From: JBHHZJ01 sp046758005
Lineage (GTDB): Bacteria > Pseudomonadota > Alphaproteobacteria > Kiloniellales > J153
Direction of reading: 5' to 3'
DNA length: 12,979 bases
NCBI GenBank assembly: GCA_046758005.1
Contig: JBHHZJ010000098.1
Span: forward strand, 1 to 12,979
Below the pieces are notes generated by a model, which ran no database searches, had not been told where the DNA came from, and saw only the letters and a list, made by a program, of their open reading frames with translations. Position 1 is the stretch's first letter; each line of letters starts with the position of its first letter. Of this stretch, positions 1 through 6,513 are shown piece by piece. A program made the translations under genes and the position numbers.

Positions 1-2116
1 TGGCGGCGAGCAGGGAGGGCACGTACCTGCCGCCGAGCCAGGCGCCGCCGCGCGGGTCGAACACGGCCTTGAGCTCCTCGACCACGAAGGAGACGTCGCC
101 GCCGCGCCGGAACACGGCGCTGATCATGCGCGTCAGCGCCAGCGTCCAGGCGTAGTGCTCCATGTTCTTCGAGTTGATGAAGATCTCGAACGGCCGCCGG
201 CGCCCGTCCTGGACAATGTCGTTGACGGTGACGTAGATGGCATGCTCGCTCTCCGGCCAGCGCAGCTTGTAGGTGCGCCCGGGCAGCGCCGGCGGGCGGT
301 CGAGCGGCTGGGTCATGTAGACCACGCCGGGGGTTTCCGGGCCCGCCTCGGCCTCGGCGTGCGGCAGGGTGGCCGGCGGCGCCGGCGCGGCCTCCGCCCC
401 GGTCGGCGCGGCTTCGAGCACGGCGCCCGTGAGCACGTTCGGCCGGTACGTGGTGCAGCCCTTGCAGCCCAGGTCGTAGACCTGCATGTAGACGTCCTTG
501 AAGGCCTCGAAGGAAATGTCGGCCGGCAGGTTGATGGTCTTCGACACCGAGGCGTCAACGTACTTCTGCACCGCCGCCTGCATCACGACGTGGGCGGCCG
601 GCTCGAGCGTCCGGGTGTCCACGAAGGCGGGCGGCAGGGGCGCGTCCCCGCCCTTCAGGCGGCGGAACAGGCGGTAGGCGTAGTCGCTCACCTCCTCCGT
701 CCTGCGCGCGCCGTCGGGCATCAGCACCTGGCGCGCATAGGTGAAGCTGAACACCGGCTCGAGGCCCGACGACACGTTGTCGGCGAGCAGCGAGATCGTC
801 CCGGTCGGCGCCACCGAGGTGACGAGCGCGTTGCGGATGCCATGCGCGGCGATCGCCTGTCGAACGTCGTCGTCGAGTTCCCGGATGGTTTCGCCCTGGA
901 GGTACTTGTCCCGGTCGAACAGCGGGAAGGGGCCTTTTTCCTTGGCCAACGCCGCCGAGGCGAGATAGGCGGCGCGGCGCAACGCCGACATCCAGCGCTC
1001 GGCCAGGTCGACCGCCTCGGCGCCGCCGTAACGCGCGCCGCACATGATCAGCGCGTCGGCCAGCCCCGTGATGCCCAGGCCGATCCGCCGTTTGGTCTTC
1101 GCCTCGTCCGCCTGCCGGGGCAGGGGGAAGCGCGAGGCGTCGATGGCGTTGTCCAGCATGCGCACCGCCGGGGGCACCAGGGCCTCGAGCCGCCCGAGGT
1201 CGAGCGCGGCGTCCTTCTCGAACGGCCGCTCGACGAGCGCCGCCAGGTTGATCGAGCCGAGCAGGCACGCGCCGTAGGGCGGCAACGGCTGCTCGCCGCA
1301 GGGATTGCTGGAATGTATTTCCTCGCAGTACCAGAGGTTGTTGCGCCGGTTGATGCGGTCGATGAAGATCACGCCCGGCTCGGCGGTGGCGTAGGTCGCG
1401 CGCATGATCTTGTCCCAAATCTCGCGCGCCCGGACGACCCGGTAGGTCGTGCCGTCGAAGGCGAGCTCCCACGGCCCGTCCTCCCGGACCGCCCGGATGA
1501 AGGCGTCGGTCACCAGGACCGACAGGTTGAACATGCGCAGCCGGCCGGGATCCCACTTGGCCTCTATGAAGGCCTCGATGTCCGGGTGGTCGCAGCGCAA
1601 CGTGCCCATCATCGCCCCGCGCCGAAAACCGGCGCTCATGATGGTGCGGCACATGGCGTCCCACACGTCCATGAAACTGAGCGGGCCGGAGGCGTCCGCG
1701 CCCACGCCCTTGACCGCGGCGCCCTTGGGCCGCAGGGTCGAGAAGTCGTAGCCGATGCCGCCGCCCTGCTGCATGGTGAGCGCGGCCTCCTTCAGGCCCT
1801 CGAAGATCCCGCCCATGTCGTCCGGGATGGTCCCCATGACGAAGCAGTTGAACAGGGTGACCGTGCGCTCGGTGCCGGCGCCGGCGAGGATCCGCCCGGC
1901 GGGGAGGAACCGGAACCCGTCGAGCGCGTCGTAGAACGCCCGTTCCCAGCGGGCGGACTCGCGCTCGGGACGGGCGAGCGCCCGGGCGACGCGCCGCCAT
2001 GTGTCGGCGATGGTCTTGTCCACAGGCTCGCCCGCCGCCGTCTTGAGGCGGTACTTCATGTCCCAGATCCGCTGGGAGAAGGCGCAGGCGGGCGGGTTCA
2101 CCTCGGGGCTCCGCAT
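1..2116 (-). CDS. nrdJ: Adenosylcobalamin-dependent (class II) ribonucleotide reductase, 3'-truncated by window edge
   Basis: This enzyme reduces ribonucleotides to deoxyribonucleotides with a radical generated from adenosylcobalamin, so it needs neither oxygen nor a separate radical subunit. From the ATG at 2116, 705 residues are visible before the frame leaves the left edge. The thiyl-radical motif NPCGEQ lies at 271-276 (Cys273, Asn271, Glu275). The partner redox cysteines are probably Cys91 (LFNCFVMG) and Cys284 (GACLLGSINL). The phosphate-binding motif PTGTIS is at 437-442 and the conserved GCKGCTTYRPN at 550-560. An Ala/Pro-rich linker (about 564-597) leads into a TSCPD-like domain from about 613; the final Cys-rich tail is off-window. 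The protein starts close to the catalytic domain, with no room for an N-terminal ATP-cone. The start fits the family (SQRIWDMKYRLK at 14-25), but no good ribosome-binding site precedes it, and an in-frame GTG at 2137 is an alternative. It lies 167 nt downstream of plsC on the same strand. Confidence 0.95.
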   Translation of the reverse strand, partial: MRSPEVNPPACAFSQRIWDMKYRLKTAAGEPVDKTIADTWRRVARALARPERESARWERAFYDALDGFRFLPAGRILAGAGTERTVTLFNCFVMGTIPDDMGGIFEGLKEAALTMQQGGGIGYDFSTLRPKGAAVKGVGADASGPLSFMDVWDAMCRTIMSAGFRRGAMMGTLRCDHPDIEAFIEAKWDPGRLRMFNLSVLVTDAFIRAVREDGPWELAFDGTTYRVVRAREIWDKIMRATYATAEPGVIFIDRINRRNNLWYCEEIHSSNPCGEQPLPPYGACLLGSINLAALVERPFEKDAALDLGRLEALVPPAVRMLDNAIDASRFPLPRQADEAKTKRRIGLGITGLADALIMCGARYGGAEAVDLAERWMSALRRAAYLASAALAKEKGPFPLFDRDKYLQGETIRELDDDVRQAIAAHGIRNALVTSVAPTGTISLLADNVSSGLEPVFSFTYARQVLMPDGARRTEEVSDYAYRLFRRLKGGDAPLPPAFVDTRTLEPAAHVVMQAAVQKYVDASVSKTINLPADISFEAFKDVYMQVYDLGCKGCTTYRPNVLTGAVLEAAPTGAEAAPAPPATLPHAEAEAGPETPGVVYMTQPLDRPPALPGRTYKLRWPESEHAIYVTVNDIVQDGRRRPFEIFINSKNMEHYAWTLALTRMISAVFRRGGDVSFVVEELKAVFDPRGGAWLGGRYVPSLLAA

Positions 2117-2139
2117 GAGTGGGCAGGGCGCGCGCACGT

Positions 2140-2154
2140 CGGCCCGAAGGGCCG
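2140..2154 (-). other. Short GC hairpin in the nrdJ leader
   Basis: A perfect 6-bp stem (CGGCCC/GGGCCG) closes a 3-nt loop, 24-38 nt before the nrdJ start codon. No run of T follows it on the minus strand, so it does not look like a complete intrinsic terminator for plsC. It could be a leader structure that affects nrdJ translation. Short GC hairpins also arise easily by chance in DNA of this composition. Confidence 0.3.
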
Positions 2155-2283
2155 CACACGGCGCCCGGATCCTCGGGCCGGGGAGGTTACACCAAGGCCG
2201 CCCCGGTCGGGAAGACGATTCTGTTCCTGTTTTATTCCTTGTCGGCCGAGGCGCCCGCCCAGGCCGCCAAACCGCTCATGGCC

Positions 2284-3033
2284 TTATCCGCAGGCGTGCC
2301 GCGCGTCGCCCGCAGCGGCGGGAGCGGACGCGGCCAGGAGGCGCTGGCTCGCCGTCTCGATGCGCCGCTCCAGCTCCGCCGCGAACGCCCGGCGCGGCAG
2401 GCCGGGCGGGATGGGCGGCAGGAACTCGAGCGTGATGCGCCCCGGCTCCTTGCGGAAGCTGCGCCGGCCCCAGAACAGCCCGGAGTTCACCGCGACCGGA
2501 ACGACCGGCACGCCGAGCTGCACGTAGAGCGCCGCGGTCCCCGGGTGATAGGGCCGGCGCCGGCCGGGCGCCACGCGCGTGCCTTCCGGGAAGATGACGA
2601 TGCTCTGGCCGTGCGCCACCGCGCGACGCGCCCGGTCCACCAGGGCGCGCAGGGCCTTGGCGCCCCCGGCCCGGTCGACCGGGATGCAGCCGGCACGCAT
2701 CAGGTACCAGCCGAACAGGGGCACCCACATCAGCTCGCGCTTGAACACGAAGCTCGGGCCGGGGACGAGCAGGTGAAAGATCAGCGTGTCCCACGCCGAC
2801 TGGTGCTTGGAGGCGATGATGCAGGGACCCTCGGGCAGGTTGGCCAGGCCGCGGATCTCGTGACGCAGGCCGCAAATCCCGGCGAGCATGGCCAGAGTCA
2901 CCCGGCTCCACAACCGTCCCGCCGCGATCGGGCCCTCGCGCGGCAGCGCGAGCACCGGCAGACAGGCGACTTGCACGAGCCCGCTCCAGGCGTAGAACAG
3001 CACGTTGAACAGGAGCGAGCGCAGACCGATCAC
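2284..3033 (-). CDS. plsC: 1-acyl-sn-glycerol-3-phosphate acyltransferase (PlsC/LPLAT family)
   Basis: This is a membrane-associated acyltransferase that adds the second acyl chain to lysophosphatidic acid to make phosphatidic acid, the precursor of phospholipids. It has 249 residues, the normal length. All four family motifs are present in order: the catalytic HX4D (His77-Asp82, in SKHQSAWD), GCIPVDR (115-121), FPEGTR (148-153) and VPVVPV (175-180). A hydrophobic N-terminal stretch (about 5-30) is a likely membrane anchor. The start is a GTG at 3033 that overlaps the stop of the upstream ydcF-like gene (GTGA), so the two are probably translationally coupled. The exact acyl acceptor cannot be told from sequence; other LPLAT-family substrates such as ornithine lipid precursors are possible. 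Confidence 0.93.
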   Translation of the reverse strand: MIGLRSLLFNVLFYAWSGLVQVACLPVLALPREGPIAAGRLWSRVTLAMLAGICGLRHEIRGLANLPEGPCIIASKHQSAWDTLIFHLLVPGPSFVFKRELMWVPLFGWYLMRAGCIPVDRAGGAKALRALVDRARRAVAHGQSIVIFPEGTRVAPGRRRPYHPGTAALYVQLGVPVVPVAVNSGLFWGRRSFRKEPGRITLEFLPPIPPGLPRRAFAAELERRIETASQRLLAASAPAAAGDARHACG

Positions 3034-3662
3034 CGCGCCTGCCTTGCGGCGGAGGGCTCGCGGACGAGCGCGACCAGGTACTTCGCGTACTCGCTGACGA
3101 TCAGGCTGGCGCTGCCCGGCCAGCGCCACCAGTCGCGCTGCCTGACATGCTCGGGGAACACCGGGTGCGGGACGATCTCGATGTCGGGCATGGCGCGCCG
3201 GAATTCGAGCAGGCTGCGCGGCATGTGGTACGCGGCGGTGACCAGGCGCAGCGAACGCAGGCCCTGAGCCCGCATCCACGCGGCGGTTTCGACCGCGTTG
3301 CCGCGGGTGTTGTCGGCCTCGTAGCCCAAGGCAATGCAACACGCGAGATCCTCGGGCGACTGGCGCGAGACGCGCAGCAGCTCCCGGACGTCGACGCCGC
3401 GATAGACGCCGGAGACGAAGAGCTTCCGCGCCCGCTTGTCGGCCAAGAGCTCGAGGCCCCGATGGACGCGCCCGCTGCCCCCCGTGAGCACGACGATGGC
3501 GTCGGTGGTGCGCGCCGTATCGCCGACCGCGGCGGGCAACGTCGCCGCGAACCACGCGAGCCCGAGCAGCCACGCGGCCGCGCACACGCCCGCCAGCGCG
3601 AGCAGGTGCCGGATCAGGCGGCGGCGCCGCGGCCGTCCGGCGAAGGCCCGCTTCCGGGTCAT
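3030..3662 (-). CDS. ElyC/SanA/YdcF family membrane protein (DUF218)
   Basis: This is a 210-residue protein with a strongly basic N-terminus, one membrane segment (about 18-42) and a DUF218 domain. Family landmarks are DAIVVLTGGSGR (54-65), the NTRGNAVETA stretch (118-127) and VTAAYHMPRS (141-150). E. coli relatives ElyC and SanA affect envelope integrity and peptidoglycan or polysaccharide synthesis; the biochemical activity is not firmly established. The ATG at 3662 is preferred because GAGAGG lies 9 nt upstream. An earlier in-frame ATG at 3701 has no ribosome-binding site and falls inside the inverted repeat. The gene is coupled to plsC by a GTGA overlap, and its position after ftsEX supports an envelope role. 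The gap to ftsX is about 305 nt, so it may have its own promoter, although I see no convincing one. Confidence 0.85.
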   Translation of the reverse strand: MTRKRAFAGRPRRRRLIRHLLALAGVCAAAWLLGLAWFAATLPAAVGDTARTTDAIVVLTGGSGRVHRGLELLADKRARKLFVSGVYRGVDVRELLRVSRQSPEDLACCIALGYEADNTRGNAVETAAWMRAQGLRSLRLVTAAYHMPRSLLEFRRAMPDIEIVPHPVFPEHVRQRDWWRWPGSASLIVSEYAKYLVALVREPSAARQAR

Positions 3663-3682
3663 CGGCCGACGCCTCTCGCCGG

Positions 3683-3966
3683 CCCTGGTACCCAGCGTCA
3701 TGGAAGGATGGTACGTCTGATCGCCCTTCCCCGTTCCCTGGGGCGGGGGCGACGCGCCGGCGATGCGGGAACATCGTCGAGCGGCGCCCGGCCCCGCCGG
3801 AGGACGGGAAAAGCGACCCCGCGGGCGACCTTGCGGGCCCTGCGGGCGCCGTCGCGCGGCCCTTGTGATGCGCCGGCATCACGGCGGACCGCGCGTCTCC
3901 CCGAAAGAGCCTGCAAGGCCGTCATACGTGCCATCCTTCCATGATCAAGATGCTAGGTACTTAGGG
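3683..3966. repeat. Degenerate inverted-repeat pair bounding the ftsX to ydcF-like gap
   Basis: The left arm (about 3683-3725) and right arm (about 3917-3966) are reverse complements of each other with gaps. The core 3699-3716 matches 3926-3943 at 17 of 18 positions, and the extended alignment matches about 36 of the 43 left-arm positions with one 1-nt and one 6-nt gap. The arms enclose about 190 nt of GC-rich DNA with no recognisable gene. The right arm is visibly less GC-rich than its surroundings. There is no transposase. I saw no obvious target-site duplication, although the outer ends are uncertain. Possibilities are two inverted copies of a dispersed genomic repeat or a decayed MITE-like element. 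This entry also covers the only gene-free stretch over 300 nt on the left side of the window (3663-3967). Confidence 0.55.
3865..3882. other. 7-bp stem hairpin between ftsX and the ydcF-like gene
   Basis: GTGATGC and GCATCAC pair perfectly around a 4-nt loop. The hairpin lies inside the inverted-repeat-bounded region, about 85 nt downstream of the ftsX stop. No T-tract follows on either strand, so it is not a canonical intrinsic terminator. It might act as an mRNA 3'-end or processing structure for ftsEX. Confidence 0.35.
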
Positions 3967-3967
3967 A

Positions 3968-4858
3968 CTATGGCATGCGGCCGAGGGTGCGCAGCACGGT
4001 CAGGCGCGCCGTCAACATCGCCACCAGGGCGACGATCAGGGGCAGGAGCGCGACCATCGACCATTCGAGGGCACGCAGCGAAAACTCGGGCAGGAGCACC
4101 GCTTCGGCGCGCTCCAGCATGCGCCCGAGCAGCATGACGGTCGCGCCCGCCAACAGCAGGCCCAGAACGCCGCCGCGCAGCGCGAGCTTCAGGGCGTGGG
4201 CCTGGAACTGGCGGGCGACGTAGGAATCCTGCGCGCCGATCAGGTGCAGAAGCTCGATGACGTCGCCGTGGATCGAAAGTCCCATGCGGGTGGCGAAGAC
4301 CACGATCATGACGGCGCAGGCCCCGACCAGCAGCACCACGACCGCGGCCGTCAGTTGGACCGAGCGGGCCAGGTCGCGAAATCTGCCGAGCCAGGCCTGG
4401 TGGTCGTCGACGACCGCCCCCGGGGCGGCGCGCGCCAGCTCGGCCGCGAGCCGTTCCAGGTCCGGCTTCGCCGTCGGGTCGAGGGTCACCGCGATCAAGG
4501 CCGGGACCGGCAGGTCCGGCGACGACGCGCCGGCGCCCAGCCACGGCTCGAGCAGGCGGGAGATCTCGTCCGGCTCGAGGACCTCGGCGCTGGTCACGCC
4601 CGAGGTGGCGAGCAGCAGCTCGATCACGTGGTCGATCGTCTCGGCCGTGCCGGCGGCGGCGTTCGCCGCCTCCGCGCGGGGCACCTGGATGGTCAGCCGT
4701 CCGGACAGCCCCTCTTCCCAGTGCCCGACGGTCCCGTTGATCGCCATGGCGCACACCAGCGCGAGGGCGGCCAGATACACCATGATCGCCACCAGCCAAG
4801 GCAGGAAACGCCCCGAGGCGTCGCGATCGAGCGGCACGTCGCTGCGCCGGAACAGCAT
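3968..4858 (-). CDS. ftsX: Cell division ABC transporter permease-like protein FtsX
   Basis: FtsX is the membrane partner of the FtsE ATPase. The complex sits at the division site and, in well-studied bacteria, transmits ATP hydrolysis to periplasmic peptidoglycan hydrolases. The protein has 296 residues. It has a cytoplasmic N-terminus, a first membrane segment at about 20-42, an extracytoplasmic domain of roughly 120 residues (about 43-165) and three more segments at about 168-191, 226-249 and 265-287, the usual FtsX topology. The ATG at 4858 directly follows the ftsE stop (TGAATG), so translation is probably coupled. The hydrolase activator it would contact is not in this window. Confidence 0.93.
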   Translation of the reverse strand: MLFRRSDVPLDRDASGRFLPWLVAIMVYLAALALVCAMAINGTVGHWEEGLSGRLTIQVPRAEAANAAAGTAETIDHVIELLLATSGVTSAEVLEPDEISRLLEPWLGAGASSPDLPVPALIAVTLDPTAKPDLERLAAELARAAPGAVVDDHQAWLGRFRDLARSVQLTAAVVVLLVGACAVMIVVFATRMGLSIHGDVIELLHLIGAQDSYVARQFQAHALKLALRGGVLGLLLAGATVMLLGRMLERAEAVLLPEFSLRALEWSMVALLPLIVALVAMLTARLTVLRTLGRMP

Positions 4859-5563
4859 TCAGGCGGCGCTCCCTTTTGTCGGCTGCGGACCCGTCGCCTC
4901 CGAAGAGCGGACCACGCGCACCTCACCGGCGCCCAGGCGCAGCACCGTGTGGCTGAACCGGGCGACGAGCGATTCGTTGTGGGTCGCGATCATGATCGTG
5001 GTGCCGAGCTTGTTGAGTTCCTCGAAGAGGTATAGCAGGCGCACGGCCATGCGATCATCGACGTTGCCCGTCGGCTCGTCGGCGAGCAGAAGGCTCGGCC
5101 GCGCCACCACGGCCCGGGCGATCGCCACGCGCTGCTTCTGCCCGCCGGAGAGCGTGGGCGGAAAGGAATCGAGATGCTCGGCCAGCCCGACCCAGGCCAG
5201 AAGCTCGGCCACGTGCCGGCGCACCTTGTCGTGGCGCTGGCCCCCGATCTTGAGCGGCAGGGCCACGTTCTCGAGCGCGCTGAGATGGTCGAGCAGGCGG
5301 AAGTCCTGGAACACGACGCCGATCTGCCGCCGCATCATGGCCCGCTCGCGCCGCGACAGGGTGGACACGTCGCGGCCGAACAGCCGGATGCGGCCGCCGC
5401 TCGGCTGCTGGGCCAGGTAGATCAGGCTGAGCAGGGAGGATTTTCCCGCGCCGCTCGGGCCGGCCATGAAGTGGAACGAGCCCGGCTGCAGGCAAAACGA
5501 GACGTGGCGCAGGACTTCCGGACCCGCGCCATAGCGCAGAGCGACATCCTCGAAACGAACCAA
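4859..5563 (-). CDS. ftsE: Cell division ATP-binding protein FtsE
   Basis: This is the ATPase of the FtsEX complex, which acts at the inner face of the division site. It has 234 residues with every ABC signature: Walker A GPSGAGKS (35-42), Q-loop Gln86 (VVFQDF), signature LSGGQ (138-142), Walker B LLLADEP (158-164) and H-loop His195 (ATHNES). The N-terminus, MVRFEDVALRYGAGPEVLR, matches the usual alphaproteobacterial FtsE beginning and requires a TTG start at 5563. AGGAGG lies about 12 nt upstream, a slightly long spacing. An in-frame GTG at 5608 would add 15 residues (beginning MSCSPAPLGRR) that do not look like family sequence. It is the first gene of the minus-strand run ftsE-ftsX-ydcF-like-plsC and is divergent from the zinc-ribbon gene. 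Confidence 0.95.
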   Translation of the reverse strand: MVRFEDVALRYGAGPEVLRHVSFCLQPGSFHFMAGPSGAGKSSLLSLIYLAQQPSGGRIRLFGRDVSTLSRRERAMMRRQIGVVFQDFRLLDHLSALENVALPLKIGGQRHDKVRRHVAELLAWVGLAEHLDSFPPTLSGGQKQRVAIARAVVARPSLLLADEPTGNVDDRMAVRLLYLFEELNKLGTTIMIATHNESLVARFSHTVLRLGAGEVRVVRSSEATGPQPTKGSAA

Positions 5564-5646
5564 AACCCTGGCGGTCCTCCTGCCGAGAGGCGCCGGCGAG
5601 CATGACACACTCGGCTCAGAGTCGTAAAGTGGGCCCCGCTGTCGCC

Positions 5647-5675
5647 TTGCGTTCGTGTGTGCCCCTTCATATAAG
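5647..5675 (+). promoter_or_regulatory. Candidate sigma-70-type promoter of the zinc-ribbon gene
   Basis: TTGCGT (5647-5652) and TATAAG (5670-5675) are separated by exactly 17 nt. They point at the gene starting at 5717 and would give a leader of about 35 nt. The -10 element matches 5 of 6 consensus positions; the -35 matches the important TTG. The whole ftsE/zinc-ribbon divergent gap is only about 150 nt, so the ftsE promoter must overlap this area; I could not pick one confidently on the minus strand. Confidence 0.45.
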
Positions 5676-5716
5676 ATTACGGGTTCGATCCGGCCGGCAC
5701 GCCTGCTTCTACTTGG

Positions 5717-6475
5717 ATGCACCTGACCTGCCCGTCCTGCGATACGACGTTCCTTGTTGACCCGGACCAGCTCGGTCGCAGCGGGCGCAGGGTACGCTGT
5801 GGCAGCTGCGGGCACGACTGGCATCAGGCGCGCCCGGCCGAGGCGGAACCGGCCGCGCCGGATGTGGCCGCCGTCGAGCCGCCCGGGTCGGAAGCTCCGG
5901 CGGCGGCCGGGGATCTCGATACCGCCGCGCTCACCGCGGCCCCGCCTCCGGAATCGCGGCCGGCCGAAACCATGCGGGCCGACCGCGCGCCGCGGCGCGG
6001 ACACGCGCGGCTGCCGACGCCGCCGCGCGGCAAGGCGGGATCGGCCGCGGCGGTGGGCTGGATCCTGTTCCTGTTGGTCGTACTCGGCCTGGCCGCCGGG
6101 GTGTATTTCGGCCGGCAGCAGATCGTCGCCGCCGTGCCCGCGGCGGCCGAACTTTACCGGCTGGTCGGCATGCCGGTCGCCCCGGCCGTCGGCGCCGGGT
6201 TGGAACTGCGCGAGGTGAAGTCGGTCCGCCGGCTGGTGAAGGGCGAGCGCGTCGTCGTGGTCGAGGGCCTGGTGGCCAACGTCTCGGATCGGACCCGGAA
6301 CGTGCCCCGGCTGCGCGCCAGCCTGACCGACGCCAACGGCGCGCAGGTGGAGGAATGGACCTTCGCTACCGCCGATGCGACTTTGCCGCCGGGCGGGGTG
6401 ACCGGTTTCGAGACCTCGACCAAGAACGCGCCGCGCGAGGGCAGCCTGTCGATCGAATTCGTCGCGCCCGAGTAG
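5717..6475 (+). CDS. MJ0042-type zinc-ribbon, single-pass membrane protein (DUF3426-like)
   Basis: This is a 252-residue protein of unknown function. It begins with a four-cysteine zinc ribbon (Cys5-x2-Cys8 and Cys28-x2-Cys31) followed by the typical HDWHQ. A long Ala/Pro/Glu-rich linker follows (about 38-110), then one membrane helix (about 112-131). The C-terminal domain (about 160-250) is predicted beta-rich and resembles DUF3426/FxLYD-type domains, including VEGLVANVSDRTRNVP. The zinc ribbon would be cytoplasmic and the C-terminal domain periplasmic. Proteins of this family often sit next to ftsE in alphaproteobacteria, as here, which suggests an envelope or division link but does not prove one. 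No strong ribosome-binding site precedes the ATG; the start is set by the zinc ribbon, which normally begins within a few residues of the N-terminus. Confidence 0.88.
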   Translation: MHLTCPSCDTTFLVDPDQLGRSGRRVRCGSCGHDWHQARPAEAEPAAPDVAAVEPPGSEAPAAAGDLDTAALTAAPPPESRPAETMRADRAPRRGHARLPTPPRGKAGSAAAVGWILFLLVVLGLAAGVYFGRQQIVAAVPAAAELYRLVGMPVAPAVGAGLELREVKSVRRLVKGERVVVVEGLVANVSDRTRNVPRLRASLTDANGAQVEEWTFATADATLPPGGVTGFETSTKNAPREGSLSIEFVAPE

Positions 6476-6513
6476 CGCCGCGCCCGGCTCGTATCCTCTG
6501 GTGAACGTGGGGA

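Noticed and set aside
155..2527. A 790-codon open frame on the plus strand
   Set aside because: It runs antisense to nrdJ and the end of plsC, both of which have full catalytic motifs. Its product is Arg/Gly/Ala-rich low-complexity sequence without a family match, as expected from GC-rich antisense DNA.
3663..3934. Small basic open frames between ftsX and the ydcF-like gene (for example 3698-3934 minus, 78 codons)
   Set aside because: They have Arg/Ala-rich composition, no properly spaced ribosome-binding site and no recognisable family, and their ends coincide with the inverted repeats. They are not supported as genes.
6476..6513. Bidirectional terminator between the convergent zinc-ribbon and DUF2336 genes
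   Set aside because: The 38-nt gap contains no stable hairpin with a T-tract on either strand.
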